Shown here: positions 1 to 9,331 of the stretch, piece after piece
How positions within the stretch are numbered: position 1 is the stretch's first letter
Layout: every line of letters starts with the position of its first letter
NCBI GenBank assembly: GCA_951812795.1
Contig: OX638325.1
Span: 434,001 to 498,000, forward strand
Reading direction: 5' to 3'
From: an uncultured Dehalococcoidia bacterium
GTDB taxonomy: Bacteria > Chloroflexota > Dehalococcoidia > Lucifugimonadales > Lucifugimonadaceae
Length of the DNA: 64,000 bases
The notes under the pieces: generated by a model
The model's database searches: none
What the model was told of the DNA's origin: nothing
The model's input: only the letters and a program-made list of their open reading frames with translations
Position numbers and translations under genes: made by a program

Positions 1-1
1 A

Positions 2-1597
2 CCGGCCGAAGTCTCAAACCAGGTCATCCAACGTGATCGCCATGCCGAATACCTTCAGGTACTGGCGCTGGTAGCCTCAACGCTAGACAAGATGGCTACC
101 GAGATACGAGCGCTCCAACGCACCGAGATCAGTGAGGTCGAGGAGCCGTTTGGCAGACCGGGCTACGTTAGCAAGGGTTCATCGTCGATGCCGCACAAGC
201 GAAACCCAGAGCTTTCCGAACGCATCTGCGGCTTGGCACGCGTAATCCGCTCGAACTCCATCGTCGGACTTGAAAACGTTGCTCTCTGGCATGAACGAGA
301 TATTTCCCACTCATCGGCCGAACGCGTCGTCCTGGCCGATTCGTCGCTTGCCCTCGACTACATCTTGGACCTCATGTCCGGCATCATCGCTCACATGACA
401 GTGAAGCCCGATCGGATGCGTCGCAACATGGAGATGACGCACGGCCTCGTATTCTCACCTCGCGTGATGCTCGCGTTAGTCGAAGCTGGTGTAGAACGTG
501 GCGAGGCTTATGACGCGGTTCAGCGCGCCGCGATGCAGTCTCTCGACCAAGAAACCGACTTCCAATCGATCATCAGCGGAGATCCGATCGTCTGTCAGCA
601 TATTGACGGCTCTTCGCTCGCCGACCTCTTCGACTATAGCTACTTCATCGAGCAGGTTGACCAGATATTCGACCGTCTCGGCATCGAATTGAACGTGTCG
701 GAAACGGTGTTGTCCACCTACCTGCCCGGGCTCGTACATCGCGGCAAGGTGCGCGACACCTACCACGTGTCCGACGGCGTACTCATGATGATCGCCACTG
801 ACCGCATCTCTGCCTTCGATGTCATCATGGACGATCCGATACCGCAAAAAGGTGTCCTGCTAGCGCAGATGTCAGCGTTCTGGTTCCGCAACGTCATCGG
901 CGACATCGTTGACAACCACATGATCGCAATAGTGAGTGAATCTGATCTCGAACGGAGTGGCGCGCTCACTTACCTCCCCCCTGAGTGGAACGATCGCGCG
1001 ATGTTGATCCGAGAAGCAGACCGCATCGACATGGAGTGTGTTGTGCGTGGCTACCTCGCTGGAGCCGGATGGGCCGAATATGAAACTCACGGCACGCTCA
1101 ACGGCGCCGAACTGCCCGCAGGACTCCGCCCTGCCGAGAAATTGCCCGAACCGATGTTCACGCCTTCAACTAAAGCCGAAGAGGGACACGATCTGCCGTT
1201 AACTGAAGCGGAAGCGATCGATCTCGTCGGAGCGGAGCTGTTCCAGAAACTCAAACGCGTGAGCATCGAGATCTATAAACGGGCCCATCAACACGCTGCC
1301 GATCGTGGCATGATTCTGGTGGACACAAAATTCGAATTCGGATTCGTCGACGGCAACCTGACGCTTATCGATGAGGTTTTGACCCCCGATTCGAGCCGCT
1401 TCTGGGATGCGGAAGATTGGAAACCTGGAGCATTCCCCCCAGCGTATGACAAGCAACACCTCCGCGAGTGGCTCATCGAGAGTGGTTGGAAGCGAGAACC
1501 ACCACCGCCCAAGGTTCCAAGCGAAGTCCTGGACATGACACGGCAACGCTACATCTCCGCTTACGAGCGGTTGACCGGCTCAACATTCCAATCGTGA
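2..1597 (+). CDS. purB-purC: Adenylosuccinate lyase / SAICAR synthetase fusion (5' end outside window)
   Basis: The reading frame is open to the left edge, so the N-terminus is missing. The first part is the C-terminal half of adenylosuccinate lyase (cleaves SAICAR and adenylosuccinate): the family signature SSSMPHKRNP lies near 182-211 and the helical tail ends near 680. The same frame then runs without a stop into a complete phosphoribosylaminoimidazole-succinocarboxamide synthetase (ATP-dependent step making SAICAR), shown by GKVRDTY, RISAFDVIM, KFEFG and LTPDSSRFW. The two enzymes act one after the other in purine synthesis. A GTG at 695 could start a separate PurC, but no ribosome site precedes it and the linker is only about ten residues, so a true fusion is favoured. 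purS lies downstream. Confidence 0.9.
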   Translation, partial: PAEVSNQVIQRDRHAEYLQVLALVASTLDKMATEIRALQRTEISEVEEPFGRPGYVSKGSSSMPHKRNPELSERICGLARVIRSNSIVGLENVALWHERDISHSSAERVVLADSSLALDYILDLMSGIIAHMTVKPDRMRRNMEMTHGLVFSPRVMLALVEAGVERGEAYDAVQRAAMQSLDQETDFQSIISGDPIVCQHIDGSSLADLFDYSYFIEQVDQIFDRLGIELNVSETVLSTYLPGLVHRGKVRDTYHVSDGVLMMIATDRISAFDVIMDDPIPQKGVLLAQMSAFWFRNVIGDIVDNHMIAIVSESDLERSGALTYLPPEWNDRAMLIREADRIDMECVVRGYLAGAGWAEYETHGTLNGAELPAGLRPAEKLPEPMFTPSTKAEEGHDLPLTEAEAIDLVGAELFQKLKRVSIEIYKRAHQHAADRGMILVDTKFEFGFVDGNLTLIDEVLTPDSSRFWDAEDWKPGAFPPAYDKQHLREWLIESGWKREPPPPKVPSEVLDMTRQRYISAYERLTGSTFQS

Positions 1598-1635
1598 ACC
1601 ACCGTATCCTAACCGTGAAATAGAATCGTGGATTG

Positions 1636-2373
1636 ATGACCCAGTCAAGTGACAGAGTAGCCACCACCCGCCCCGAGCATCGCCGCGGCATGACCCGCTC
1701 GCAGGTTCGAGAAGAACGACGAGCACGCAGCAATCGCCGCAAGCGACGGAAACGAACCGTCCTCATTGGTCTCGGTTCAGTTTTTGCGGTCATCATAATC
1801 TTCGCCCTGGTATTTCAACAAGGTTTCGTTTCTCGCGACCAACAACTCGCCGGCGAACGGGGACCATACAACGCCGGGGGACCCGTTCCCCAAGACCCCG
1901 ACGATGGTCGCGCTCACGTCCCTGACTCAATCGTTCCCGAAACTCGCTACAGCATCTATCCACCAACATCCGGCCCGCATTGGAACACGCTTGGCAGCCA
2001 AGCTAACGACTACGAGCGCGCTCCTGCCGGATGGGGTCCGTATGAGCGTGTCATACCCGACCAAGCTTTGATCCACAACCTCGAGCACGGTGGCATCGGT
2101 ATGCACTACGACACCACCAAATGCGACACCGACTCATGTGCAGAGATCGCAGCGACGTTAGAGCGGATTGCCAAGGATTGGAACGATGACGATACCTACA
2201 CGGGATTCGTCATTTCGCCGTACCCCTTCACGGATACCGTCATCACGCTCACCGCGTGGCGTCACCACCTCCGGCTAGATGAGATCGACGAACCCAAAAT
2301 GTTGGAGTTCATTGACGCATACTTCGACCGCGGTTTCGAGCCGCAAGTCGCCGGCATGACACCAGCGAACTGA
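1636..2373 (+). CDS. DUF3105 membrane-anchored protein
   Basis: About 245 residues. A very basic N-terminal segment (many Arg/Lys) is followed by one hydrophobic segment (around residues 44-65), so the protein is probably anchored in the membrane with the rest outside. The outer domain carries the DUF3105 hallmarks PPTSGPHW and LIHNLEHGGI. The function of the family is not known; the conserved His, Glu and Trp residues suggest a metal or ligand site, which is inference. It sits 39 bases after the purBC fusion and 17 before purS, so it is co-transcribed with purine genes. Start: ATG at 1636 is preferred over TTG at 1633; there is no strong ribosome site for either. Confidence 0.8.
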   Translation: MTQSSDRVATTRPEHRRGMTRSQVREERRARSNRRKRRKRTVLIGLGSVFAVIIIFALVFQQGFVSRDQQLAGERGPYNAGGPVPQDPDDGRAHVPDSIVPETRYSIYPPTSGPHWNTLGSQANDYERAPAGWGPYERVIPDQALIHNLEHGGIGMHYDTTKCDTDSCAEIAATLERIAKDWNDDDTYTGFVISPYPFTDTVITLTAWRHHLRLDEIDEPKMLEFIDAYFDRGFEPQVAGMTPAN

Positions 2374-2389
2374 ACGACGCGGATCAGAA

Positions 2390-2644
2390 ATGAGCGGCAC
2401 AAACCTCGTCCACATCCGCGTCTACTTCAAACCCGGCATCCACGACCCTGAATCGGAGACCATCAACCGAGCTCTCGCGCGTCTTGGTTTCAACGAAATC
2501 GCGTCGCTCAGCGCCGGAAAGTTCTTCGACGTGCGGATCGAATCAGACAACGCCGAACAAGCATCCGCAACCGCGCGCAAAATGTGCGAAACCCTGCTCG
2601 CCAACCCCGTAATCGAGACTTACTCCGTAGAGATAGTCGACTAA
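2390..2644 (+). CDS. purS: Phosphoribosylformylglycinamidine synthase, PurS subunit
   Basis: 84 residues, the usual PurS length, with the typical start (a beta strand ending VYFKPGIHDPE) and the NPVIETYSVE ending. PurS is the small dimeric subunit that bridges PurL and PurQ in the step converting FGAR to FGAM. In most genomes purS is followed at once by purQ and purL; here it is the last gene of the rightward operon and the next gene (a K+ channel) converges on it after 19 bases, so purQ/purL must lie elsewhere. Confidence 0.92.
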   Translation: MSGTNLVHIRVYFKPGIHDPESETINRALARLGFNEIASLSAGKFFDVRIESDNAEQASATARKMCETLLANPVIETYSVEIVD

Positions 2645-2663
2645 CCGGCGCAAAGACGCCCGT

Positions 2664-3386
2664 TTAGCCTTCCGATTGGCCGTCTGCTTGCCTCGCGTGT
2701 TTTTCTCGTAACGCGGTCGCCATTGCCTGCGCTACGATACCCGCGGGCGCGGCTACGATGCCCAATCCACACAGCACGACGACGGCGGTCATGATCTTTC
2801 CGCCGATCGTGACCGGATAGATGTCGCCATAGCCGACCGTTGTGAGTGTCGCCACCGCCCACCACAGCGCGTCGCCCATATGACTGAATTGCTCGGGTTG
2901 CGTCTCGTGCTCGAAATGGTACGCCCCGAACGCGGCCAAGAAAACAACCAACCCGGTCAATGTGAGAAACAGCACAATCTCGTCCCGCATATGCGAAAAC
3001 GCTCTACCCAGATCCGCCAATGCCTGGCTGAAGCGGGCCATTTTGAGCAACCTGATGAGTTGCAACAATCTGAAGAGTCGTAGGGACGTGAACTGGGGTA
3101 GTGCCACGATTCCCACGACTACAGCTAGCAGATCGATGATGCCAAAAAACGAAAAGATGTATTTGCGTCTATCGGCAGCGGTCCACACCCTGACAACGTA
3201 TTCAAACGCGAAGAATATGACCGCAACGTATGCGATGTCGTCGATCCAACCCTTCTCCGGCCCCCATGTCGCTCGCCAAAGATGCGGGATATCTGTGTCA
3301 AACGTGGTTACGCTCACCGACGCGACTATTGCAGCCAACGCAAGCCATTCAAATATGACCCTACGACGGCTCATTTGCTCAATCAT
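2664..3386 (-). CDS. Voltage-gated potassium channel (Kv-like ion transporter)
   Basis: About 240 residues with six membrane segments. A basic S4-type helix (SLRLFRLLQLIRLLKMARF) and the selectivity filter TVGYGD before the last helix identify a tetrameric voltage-gated K+ channel subunit. The frame stays open upstream to 3584 inside hisB, but ATG at 3386 is preceded by GGAGG with good spacing, so the shorter form is called. It follows hisB by 112 bases on the same strand and may be read from the histidine operon. No C-terminal RCK/TrkA nucleotide domain is present. Confidence 0.88.
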   Translation of the reverse strand: MIEQMSRRRVIFEWLALAAIVASVSVTTFDTDIPHLWRATWGPEKGWIDDIAYVAVIFFAFEYVVRVWTAADRRKYIFSFFGIIDLLAVVVGIVALPQFTSLRLFRLLQLIRLLKMARFSQALADLGRAFSHMRDEIVLFLTLTGLVVFLAAFGAYHFEHETQPEQFSHMGDALWWAVATLTTVGYGDIYPVTIGGKIMTAVVVLCGLGIVAAPAGIVAQAMATALREKHARQADGQSEG

Positions 3387-3498
3387 CGTCACCCTCCATT
3401 CAACGCGTGTGATCTGCTCACGCTTTACCCGCTGGCAAAGACGGTACAAAAAGCCATTGGCGCCGACGTCGATCGAAGTAACGACATCTGCAAGGACC

Positions 3499-4095
3499 TC
3501 AGCCCGAAAGCGTGCCTTTGGTGCTCGGCACCGCACCACCCGCTCGGTCATCAATCGACGCAGCTTCTCGCAACGCTCGGGCAAACGCCTTGAACGCCGA
3601 CTCGATCATGTGGTGTTCGTTCGTTCCACGCAACACTGTCAGGTGCAAATTGAAACGACCTTCAGCGGCCATCGACTCGAAGAAGTGCCGAGCCATGTCC
3701 GGCGAGAATTCGCCAATGTTCGAGGTTGAGCCCATATCGACAACCGCATAACCACGACCACTTAGATCGACCACCGCATGCGATAACGCCTCATCGAGAG
3801 GAACGTGCTTGCTGGACATGCGAATAATACCCGCAGCATCGCCCAACGCCTCCAGGAGACACCGACCGATTACTATTGCCGTGTCTTCAACCGTGTGGTG
3901 CGAGCCAGTTTCGATATCACCCGTAGCAACCACCGAGAGATCAATCAACGAATGTTTCGCCAACGCGTGCAGCATGTGATTCATGAACCCGATCGGCGTG
4001 TCTATCTCGGCTCTTCCCTGCCCATCGATGTCGAGGCCGACGCGGATATTCGTCTCGCCCGTTACGCGCTCAATCTCTGCGGTTCGATCACTCAT
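3499..4095 (-). CDS. hisB: Imidazoleglycerol-phosphate dehydratase
   Basis: 198 residues, monofunctional HisB length. Metal-binding His/Glu motifs of the family are visible: FMNHMLHALAKHS, GSHHTVEDTAI, and NEHHMIESAFKAFARALR, with the typical C-terminal VPSTKGTL. It dehydrates imidazole glycerol phosphate to imidazole acetol phosphate, the substrate of the HisC encoded just upstream. No histidinol-phosphatase domain is fused. It is the last histidine gene in the leftward operon, 73 bases after hisC. Confidence 0.95.
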   Translation of the reverse strand: MSDRTAEIERVTGETNIRVGLDIDGQGRAEIDTPIGFMNHMLHALAKHSLIDLSVVATGDIETGSHHTVEDTAIVIGRCLLEALGDAAGIIRMSSKHVPLDEALSHAVVDLSGRGYAVVDMGSTSNIGEFSPDMARHFFESMAAEGRFNLHLTVLRGTNEHHMIESAFKAFARALREAASIDDRAGGAVPSTKGTLSG

Positions 4096-4168
4096 TCGTG
4101 CACCTCAACCCCCAATTATCGAATCCGCAAGCACCCCAATCCGACGATTTTGCGTGCATCCGAACGCG

Positions 4169-5254
4169 TTACGCCATGTCCTGCAACGCGTCGATCACAA
4201 GATCATTTTGTGGCGGGGTTCCGACGCTGATCCGGATCGAATTCTCCAACCTTCTTCCGCTGAACTTTCTCGCGAAAATGCCACGCCGAGCTAGCAATTC
4301 GTACGCCTCGTCACCACTCAAACGATCGAACTTCACAAGCAAGAAATTCGCCCTCGACGGCGAGTAGCTGACGCCGTCCAACTCGTCAATGACGGCCTCG
4401 GTCCTCTTGCGCTCGTTCTCCAACGTTGTAATGCGTGCCAGCAGCTTGTCTTTGTGCTTCAACGCCGCCAGACCTGCCGACTCCGCTGCGATGTTTAGGT
4501 TGTATGGCTGCTTAATGGTCATTAGATGGTCGACGATCAGTTCGGACCCGATCGCGTACCCGATGCGCAGACCTGCGATGCCCGCCCACTTACTGAAAGA
4601 CCTGATCACAACCAAATTTTCATATTCGTCCAACAGCCCTGCGGTTGTCTCACCGCAAAATTCGTAGTAAGTCTCGTCGACTACCAACACAATGCCCGTG
4701 TCTAAGATCGCTCGTGCATCGTCCTCCGGTAACAGATTGCCCGTTGGATTGTTCGGCGAAGCGATAAACAACAATTTCGCACCCGTACGATCAATCGCCT
4801 CGGTCGTTGCGTCGATGTCGATTTCCCAGTCGTCCCGACGTTCAACCGGGATTAATTCGGCCTCCGAAATCTGTGCGCAGAACTCATACATCCCAAACGT
4901 CGGTGGACAGTCGATCATCGACTCTCCGGGAGCCACGAATAGTTTAGTCAGCAGCTCGATGATCTCATCGCCACCCGACCCAGCGATCAACTGCTCCGAA
5001 GGGCGCCCGGTGTACTCGCTCAACGCCGATCTGATGCGCACCAGATCTTGATCCGGGTACTCGTGGATCGGCAACCCAACCAACGCGTCCGCTATCTCAG
5101 TCAACGGCTCGTATGGATTTTCATTTGCGTTCAATCGAATGACATCGGCAGGGTCGATTCCCACCGCGGTAGCCAAATGATCCGAATGTTGAGCCCCGAC
5201 ATAACCCGTCGGGTTGTAGAGATGCGGTCGCATCATGCCTATCAAGTCGCGCAT
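4169..5254 (-). CDS. hisC: Histidinol-phosphate aminotransferase
   Basis: 361 residues, PLP-dependent class II-like aminotransferase. Signatures: LNANENPYEP near the N-terminus, ASPNNPTGN, VVDETYYEF, and the PLP lysine in RSFSKWAGIAGLRIGYA. It converts imidazole acetol phosphate and glutamate to histidinol phosphate. The ATG at 5254 follows GGCAGGGG at suitable distance and is preferred to a TTG eight codons upstream. It lies 37 bases after hisD. Confidence 0.94.
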   Translation of the reverse strand: MRDLIGMMRPHLYNPTGYVGAQHSDHLATAVGIDPADVIRLNANENPYEPLTEIADALVGLPIHEYPDQDLVRIRSALSEYTGRPSEQLIAGSGGDEIIELLTKLFVAPGESMIDCPPTFGMYEFCAQISEAELIPVERRDDWEIDIDATTEAIDRTGAKLLFIASPNNPTGNLLPEDDARAILDTGIVLVVDETYYEFCGETTAGLLDEYENLVVIRSFSKWAGIAGLRIGYAIGSELIVDHLMTIKQPYNLNIAAESAGLAALKHKDKLLARITTLENERKRTEAVIDELDGVSYSPSRANFLLVKFDRLSGDEAYELLARRGIFARKFSGRRLENSIRISVGTPPQNDLVIDALQDMA

Positions 5255-5291
5255 CGTCCCCTGCCTTTTAACGTTCAATGACTTCGCAATA

Positions 5292-6605
5292 CTATCGTTT
5301 CCGACGAATCTCAGCCGCCAGCGCGTGGGCTTCGAGCATCTCCATCCGAGCCAAATCCGAAGCCGCTCCGGAAATCGAATCGTATGTCGTCTGGTCCATG
5401 TCCAAAAATGGAGTTACCCGGATGAAATCCCGCGCCGACAACGCCGACGAGAAACGCGCCGATCCACCCGTCGGCATCACGTGGCTCGGTCCCGCAACGT
5501 AATCGGCCATCACCTCACTCGATCGCTCGCCTAGGAAGATGCCGCCGGCATGTCGAGCATCCTCAAGCATTTCGTCAGCACCAGCGAACCCCAAACACAG
5601 ATGCTCCGGCGCGAAAACTTCAGCAACCTTCAACGCCTCTGCGATGGAATCGACCACCACCGCCGCACCACGACCCATCAAGGCCTCGCGCGCAATCTCA
5701 GCCCGGGGCAATCTCTCCAATTGCGTTGCCAACTCGCTTTCAACCGCTTCAACCGAGCGGTCGGATAACGCCACTAGAATCGGTGCCGCGACAACATCAT
5801 GCTCCGCTTGAGCCAACAAATCCGCCGCGGCTACTGCCGCATCCGAATCGTCATCCACGACGACCATCGTCTCCGTGGGACCATAAATTCCATCGACACC
5901 GACCATCCCGTAGACCCGTCGCTTAGCAGCGGTTACCCAGAGGCTCCCTGGGCCGCAGATTACATCGACTTTGGGAATCGTTTCGGTTCCGATCGCCAAC
6001 GCAGCTACGGCCTGAGCCCCGCCTACTGCGAACACTTCGTCCACTCCCGCGATATGACACGCAGCCAAGACGGCCGGGTGCGGAACTCCGTTCTTACCCG
6101 GGGGCGTGACCACACAGACATAGGGAACTCCAGCAACCCGCGCCGGAACCGCCGTCATTATCACCGTCGACGCCAATGGCGCGGTCCCCCCAGGGATACA
6201 GCAACCTGCTGAATTAACCGGGTGCGCTACCTCCCCATATCCCGCTACGTCGTCGCGCCAAGACTGCGGCAGTGTTCGAGCCTGAAACTTGCCCACGCGC
6301 CGCGCTGCCAGTTGCAATCCTTCGACTTCACTCGGGCGTAATTGGTGCTGTGCTTCCGCAACGACATCCGCCGGAACTTTGAATTCGTCGATCTCAACTC
6401 CATCCAATTTCTTCGAGATTCTTCGTACGAATTGATCTCCGTGCGAACGAACATCCGCGACCACACGGTCAGCAAACGCGTCTGGCGTCATCGCCGCGTC
6501 GTAGGTGCCGCCGCCGTCGGTTAACGGCTCCGCCCCGTCGCTTTCAGAGCTACGGTTCTTGAACGCGACGATCGCGGCGTCCAACCCGTGGATTCGCCTC
6601 AACAC
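5292..6605 (-). CDS. hisD: Histidinol dehydrogenase
   Basis: About 437 residues. Recognised by SAGCCIPGGTAPL, CGPGSLWVTAAKR, GPTETMVVVDDD and the zinc/catalytic LLAQAEHD motif, ending in the SARDFIRVTPF region. It performs two NAD-dependent oxidations from histidinol to histidine. The frame is open into hisG up to 6665; the GTG at 6605, overlapping the hisG stop (ATG-free, 7-base overlap), gives a family-like start LRRIHGLD and is called here, although the ribosome site is weak. Close coupling with hisG suggests translational coupling. Confidence 0.92.
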   Translation of the reverse strand: MLRRIHGLDAAIVAFKNRSSESDGAEPLTDGGGTYDAAMTPDAFADRVVADVRSHGDQFVRRISKKLDGVEIDEFKVPADVVAEAQHQLRPSEVEGLQLAARRVGKFQARTLPQSWRDDVAGYGEVAHPVNSAGCCIPGGTAPLASTVIMTAVPARVAGVPYVCVVTPPGKNGVPHPAVLAACHIAGVDEVFAVGGAQAVAALAIGTETIPKVDVICGPGSLWVTAAKRRVYGMVGVDGIYGPTETMVVVDDDSDAAVAAADLLAQAEHDVVAAPILVALSDRSVEAVESELATQLERLPRAEIAREALMGRGAAVVVDSIAEALKVAEVFAPEHLCLGFAGADEMLEDARHAGGIFLGERSSEVMADYVAGPSHVMPTGGSARFSSALSARDFIRVTPFLDMDQTTYDSISGAASDLARMEMLEAHALAAEIRRKR

Positions 6606-7627
6606 GGATTGGATCCCATTGCGGACGAGCCCAGGTTTTCGACCAATTTCCGATACAACTCGCACTCGCTCTGATACAGGAACTGAATGTCTGTCACCGA
6701 AGTGCCGGTTCCACCCAAAGCCCGTAGGTGGTCCACCACACGCAACACGTCTCTTTTCCGCGTCACTATCTGAACCGCAAACCAGTGATTCTCATCGTTC
6801 GTAAAGACCTTCGAAACCGTCGGGCCGCGCATTCCCGAAAGCTCTGGCGATTTCAGCACCAGTTTGGCGATCTCAGTTTCCGAAGACCCTTTCACGTTTG
6901 CAGTCACACGCAGGTACGACCTTGACCTCAATCGAGCCTCGATCCGCTCCAGCAACAGCCTAGCTAAGTCCAGTTTCGATTTTGACCCGGCCAGCAATCG
7001 CGCGTTCCCTACCAAGATCGCCTGAGAATCAATCGCCACGCCGTCGACCAACGTGCGTAGGTTGTTCTCCCGCAACGTGTTTCCGGTATCTGAAATGTCG
7101 GCGATGATGTCCGCGTATCCGATTCTCGGCGCAGCTTCGAGAGCGCCATTGATCGCAACCATTGAGAAATAGTTGATACCTCGGCGATTGAGGAATCGTT
7201 TCACCAACCTTGGATACTTCGTCACGACTCGAAGATCGCGCCCACGTTCATGCAGTTCGAGGCTCATATCCGCCAAGTCGTACATCGAGGTGATGTCGAG
7301 CCACGAATCTGGTACCGCGATCACCAAGCGTGAGTGCCCGTACTCCAGATCAGGGGCGACAACCAACGTCTCACCGTCTTCTAAACGCGCCTCCAAGTAT
7401 CTGTCAAGGCCCACGACGCCTAGATCCGCATTGCCCGAATCAACAATCGTCGTGATGTCTGACTGCCGTTGATAGATCACCTCGATACCGGGAATCGAGG
7501 GAATATCCGCCGTATAGCGCCTCAAGTTAACCCGACTGACCGCCGCGTCCGACTCCGCGAGTAAGCGAACCGCGCCCTGCTCAAGCGCTCCAGTCGAAGG
7601 AATCGCCAAGCGCAACGTTTCCGTCAT
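6599..7627 (-). CDS. hisG: ATP phosphoribosyltransferase, long form
   Basis: 342 residues. The catalytic double domain includes VVGLDRYLEARLEDG, KYPRLVKRF and the PRPP-binding DISDTGNTLREN. A further C-terminal domain is present from about residue 250 to 325, with LSGMRGPTV and VDHLRALGGTGTSVTDI, matching the ACT-like histidine-feedback domain of long-form HisG. It catalyses the first step of histidine synthesis. It overlaps hisZ by four bases (ATGA type). Long-form HisG normally needs no HisZ, so having both is unusual (see findings). Confidence 0.92.
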   Translation of the reverse strand: MTETLRLAIPSTGALEQGAVRLLAESDAAVSRVNLRRYTADIPSIPGIEVIYQRQSDITTIVDSGNADLGVVGLDRYLEARLEDGETLVVAPDLEYGHSRLVIAVPDSWLDITSMYDLADMSLELHERGRDLRVVTKYPRLVKRFLNRRGINYFSMVAINGALEAAPRIGYADIIADISDTGNTLRENNLRTLVDGVAIDSQAILVGNARLLAGSKSKLDLARLLLERIEARLRSRSYLRVTANVKGSSETEIAKLVLKSPELSGMRGPTVSKVFTNDENHWFAVQIVTRKRDVLRVVDHLRALGGTGTSVTDIQFLYQSECELYRKLVENLGSSAMGSNPC

Positions 7628-9105
7628 ACCCGGTCTCCATAAATTGATCCGGTATTCCCCACCCTCGTCACGCGTGCGTTCCCAATCGATCTCGCAACCT
7701 TTTCGGCGTCGACTTGACTGTCGAACAACGACACGACGTCGTGACCAGCCTCGCGAAGCTCCACGGCCTTTTTGACGACATCCTCGACAAAACTGTCGTC
7801 GGTGGGCGAGACAACGATATAACTACGCTCCGCTGTTTCCGGTTGACCGCAGCGAGTTAACTCCAACACATCATCGAGGTTCAATGCAAAACCGAGCGCC
7901 GGCAACTCTCTCTCTGAACCAAGCGCCGAAGCCAACCCATCGTAACGGCCACCACGACCAAGGACAACGTTCTGTCCACGCAAAACGGCACTGACTTCGA
8001 AGATCATCCCGGAGTAGTAAGCGATTGAAGCTCCTAGCCCGAGATCGACGATCACGTCGGAGCTGTCCACGCCGTTCAATTCAGCAGCTTCGACGATGGA
8101 TGTCAGATTGTCGAGGCTCGCCAAAGAATCGAGGCCGTAACTCCCGGTCAATCGCCTTGCACCGTCGATGGTCTCCAGTAATCGACGGTTCGAAGATTCG
8201 CATCTATCAACATCGACGCTGGCACTCTTGAAATTAGCGATTTGACGGATGAGCGCCAACGCATCCGGGAAATCAACGTTTCGAGCGTCCCATTCCACTT
8301 TTCGTCGCAATCCAGCAACGATCTCATCAGCCGATCTCGACGTCAACTCCGAAGTTTCCGGCAAGCGCACCGAACCCGACGCCAATCTCGACAACAGATC
8401 CGCCGCCGATGCCTGCGTCTCGATCATCTGTTGACCCTTAGACGGTAACAAGCCCAGTCGGACCGCTTCAGCTTCAATCGATCCGCTGTCATCGTCGCCA
8501 TCAGCCAGCCCCGTAACGCTGTCTGCAAGGAACATTCGAGCGCGCTCAGAGAGATCGAATCGACCCAACAGTTCGCGTATCAAACCGATGTGACCGACCC
8601 GAATTGACACTTGATCTACACCCAATCTCCGAGCCAAGGTGTACGCAGCGAAAATTATCTCGCCATCAGCGTAAGGCTGAGATGCGTTGACCAACTCCGC
8701 GCCAAGTTGAATAAATTGACGCTTGTTGGGTACCGAACTGGATGGTGCGTCGTACGGCCTTTCGGTATAGCGAAAAATCGGAGCCGCATATTGGAACCTT
8801 TGCGGCCCCGGACCGCCGGAGGTTTCCAACGCATGACGGACCACCGGGGCAGTCATCTCCGGTCGGAGGCTAATGTCGCTTCCGTCGGGAGCCATGAAGT
8901 CAAACAGTTGACTGGATAAGAGACCGCCTGATCTCCTTAGAAAAAGCTCGGTCTGCTCTATCAACGGAGTTTCGATCGGTTGGTACCCAAGACCGTGCAA
9001 CACGTCGCGTGCGATACCGATCGACGCCTCGATTCGTTCGAAATCCCTACCCGTTCGGTCTTCGAAACCAGGGGCGCGTCGAATCCTGCCGTTGCGGCCT
9101 ATCAT
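7624..9105 (-). CDS. hisZ: ATP phosphoribosyltransferase regulatory subunit (HisRS paralogue)
   Basis: 493 residues related to class II histidyl-tRNA synthetase: motif 2-like PIFRYTERP, KRQFIQLGAEL, and motif 3-like LPALGFALNLDD. The histidine-binding sequence RGLDYYTG of true synthetases is replaced by GASIAYYSG, which argues for HisZ rather than HisS, as does its place as first gene of the histidine operon. A C-terminal region of about 75 residues resembles the anticodon-binding fold. The role expected is allosteric control or activation of HisG. The 226 bases upstream separate it from a divergent oxidoreductase gene; no T-box or attenuator was recognised there. Confidence 0.85.
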   Translation of the reverse strand: MIGRNGRIRRAPGFEDRTGRDFERIEASIGIARDVLHGLGYQPIETPLIEQTELFLRRSGGLLSSQLFDFMAPDGSDISLRPEMTAPVVRHALETSGGPGPQRFQYAAPIFRYTERPYDAPSSSVPNKRQFIQLGAELVNASQPYADGEIIFAAYTLARRLGVDQVSIRVGHIGLIRELLGRFDLSERARMFLADSVTGLADGDDDSGSIEAEAVRLGLLPSKGQQMIETQASAADLLSRLASGSVRLPETSELTSRSADEIVAGLRRKVEWDARNVDFPDALALIRQIANFKSASVDVDRCESSNRRLLETIDGARRLTGSYGLDSLASLDNLTSIVEAAELNGVDSSDVIVDLGLGASIAYYSGMIFEVSAVLRGQNVVLGRGGRYDGLASALGSERELPALGFALNLDDVLELTRCGQPETAERSYIVVSPTDDSFVEDVVKKAVELREAGHDVVSLFDSQVDAEKVARSIGNARVTRVGNTGSIYGDRV

Positions 9106-9331
9106 CGAATCAATCTGTCATCAACCGAAAGCACATCGGTAACCAATCACGAGAAACCAAGGCGCAATTTACGGAGCGCGGTCAATTTCGTCGTTGCCAA
9201 TATCCCCAGATTCTAATTCCGCAAAGTTCCAGCTAATCGCTGCCAGTGTCTTTAAAATCTGTCCCAGCATCCTCAGCGCAGTATTAACCAACGAATCGTG
9301 CACAATAACCCGGTGACAAGAGGGAATTGAG

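Noticed and set aside
9106..9331. T-box or histidine attenuator upstream of hisZ
   Set aside because: No His-rich leader peptide, T-box sequence or terminator/antiterminator pair could be found.
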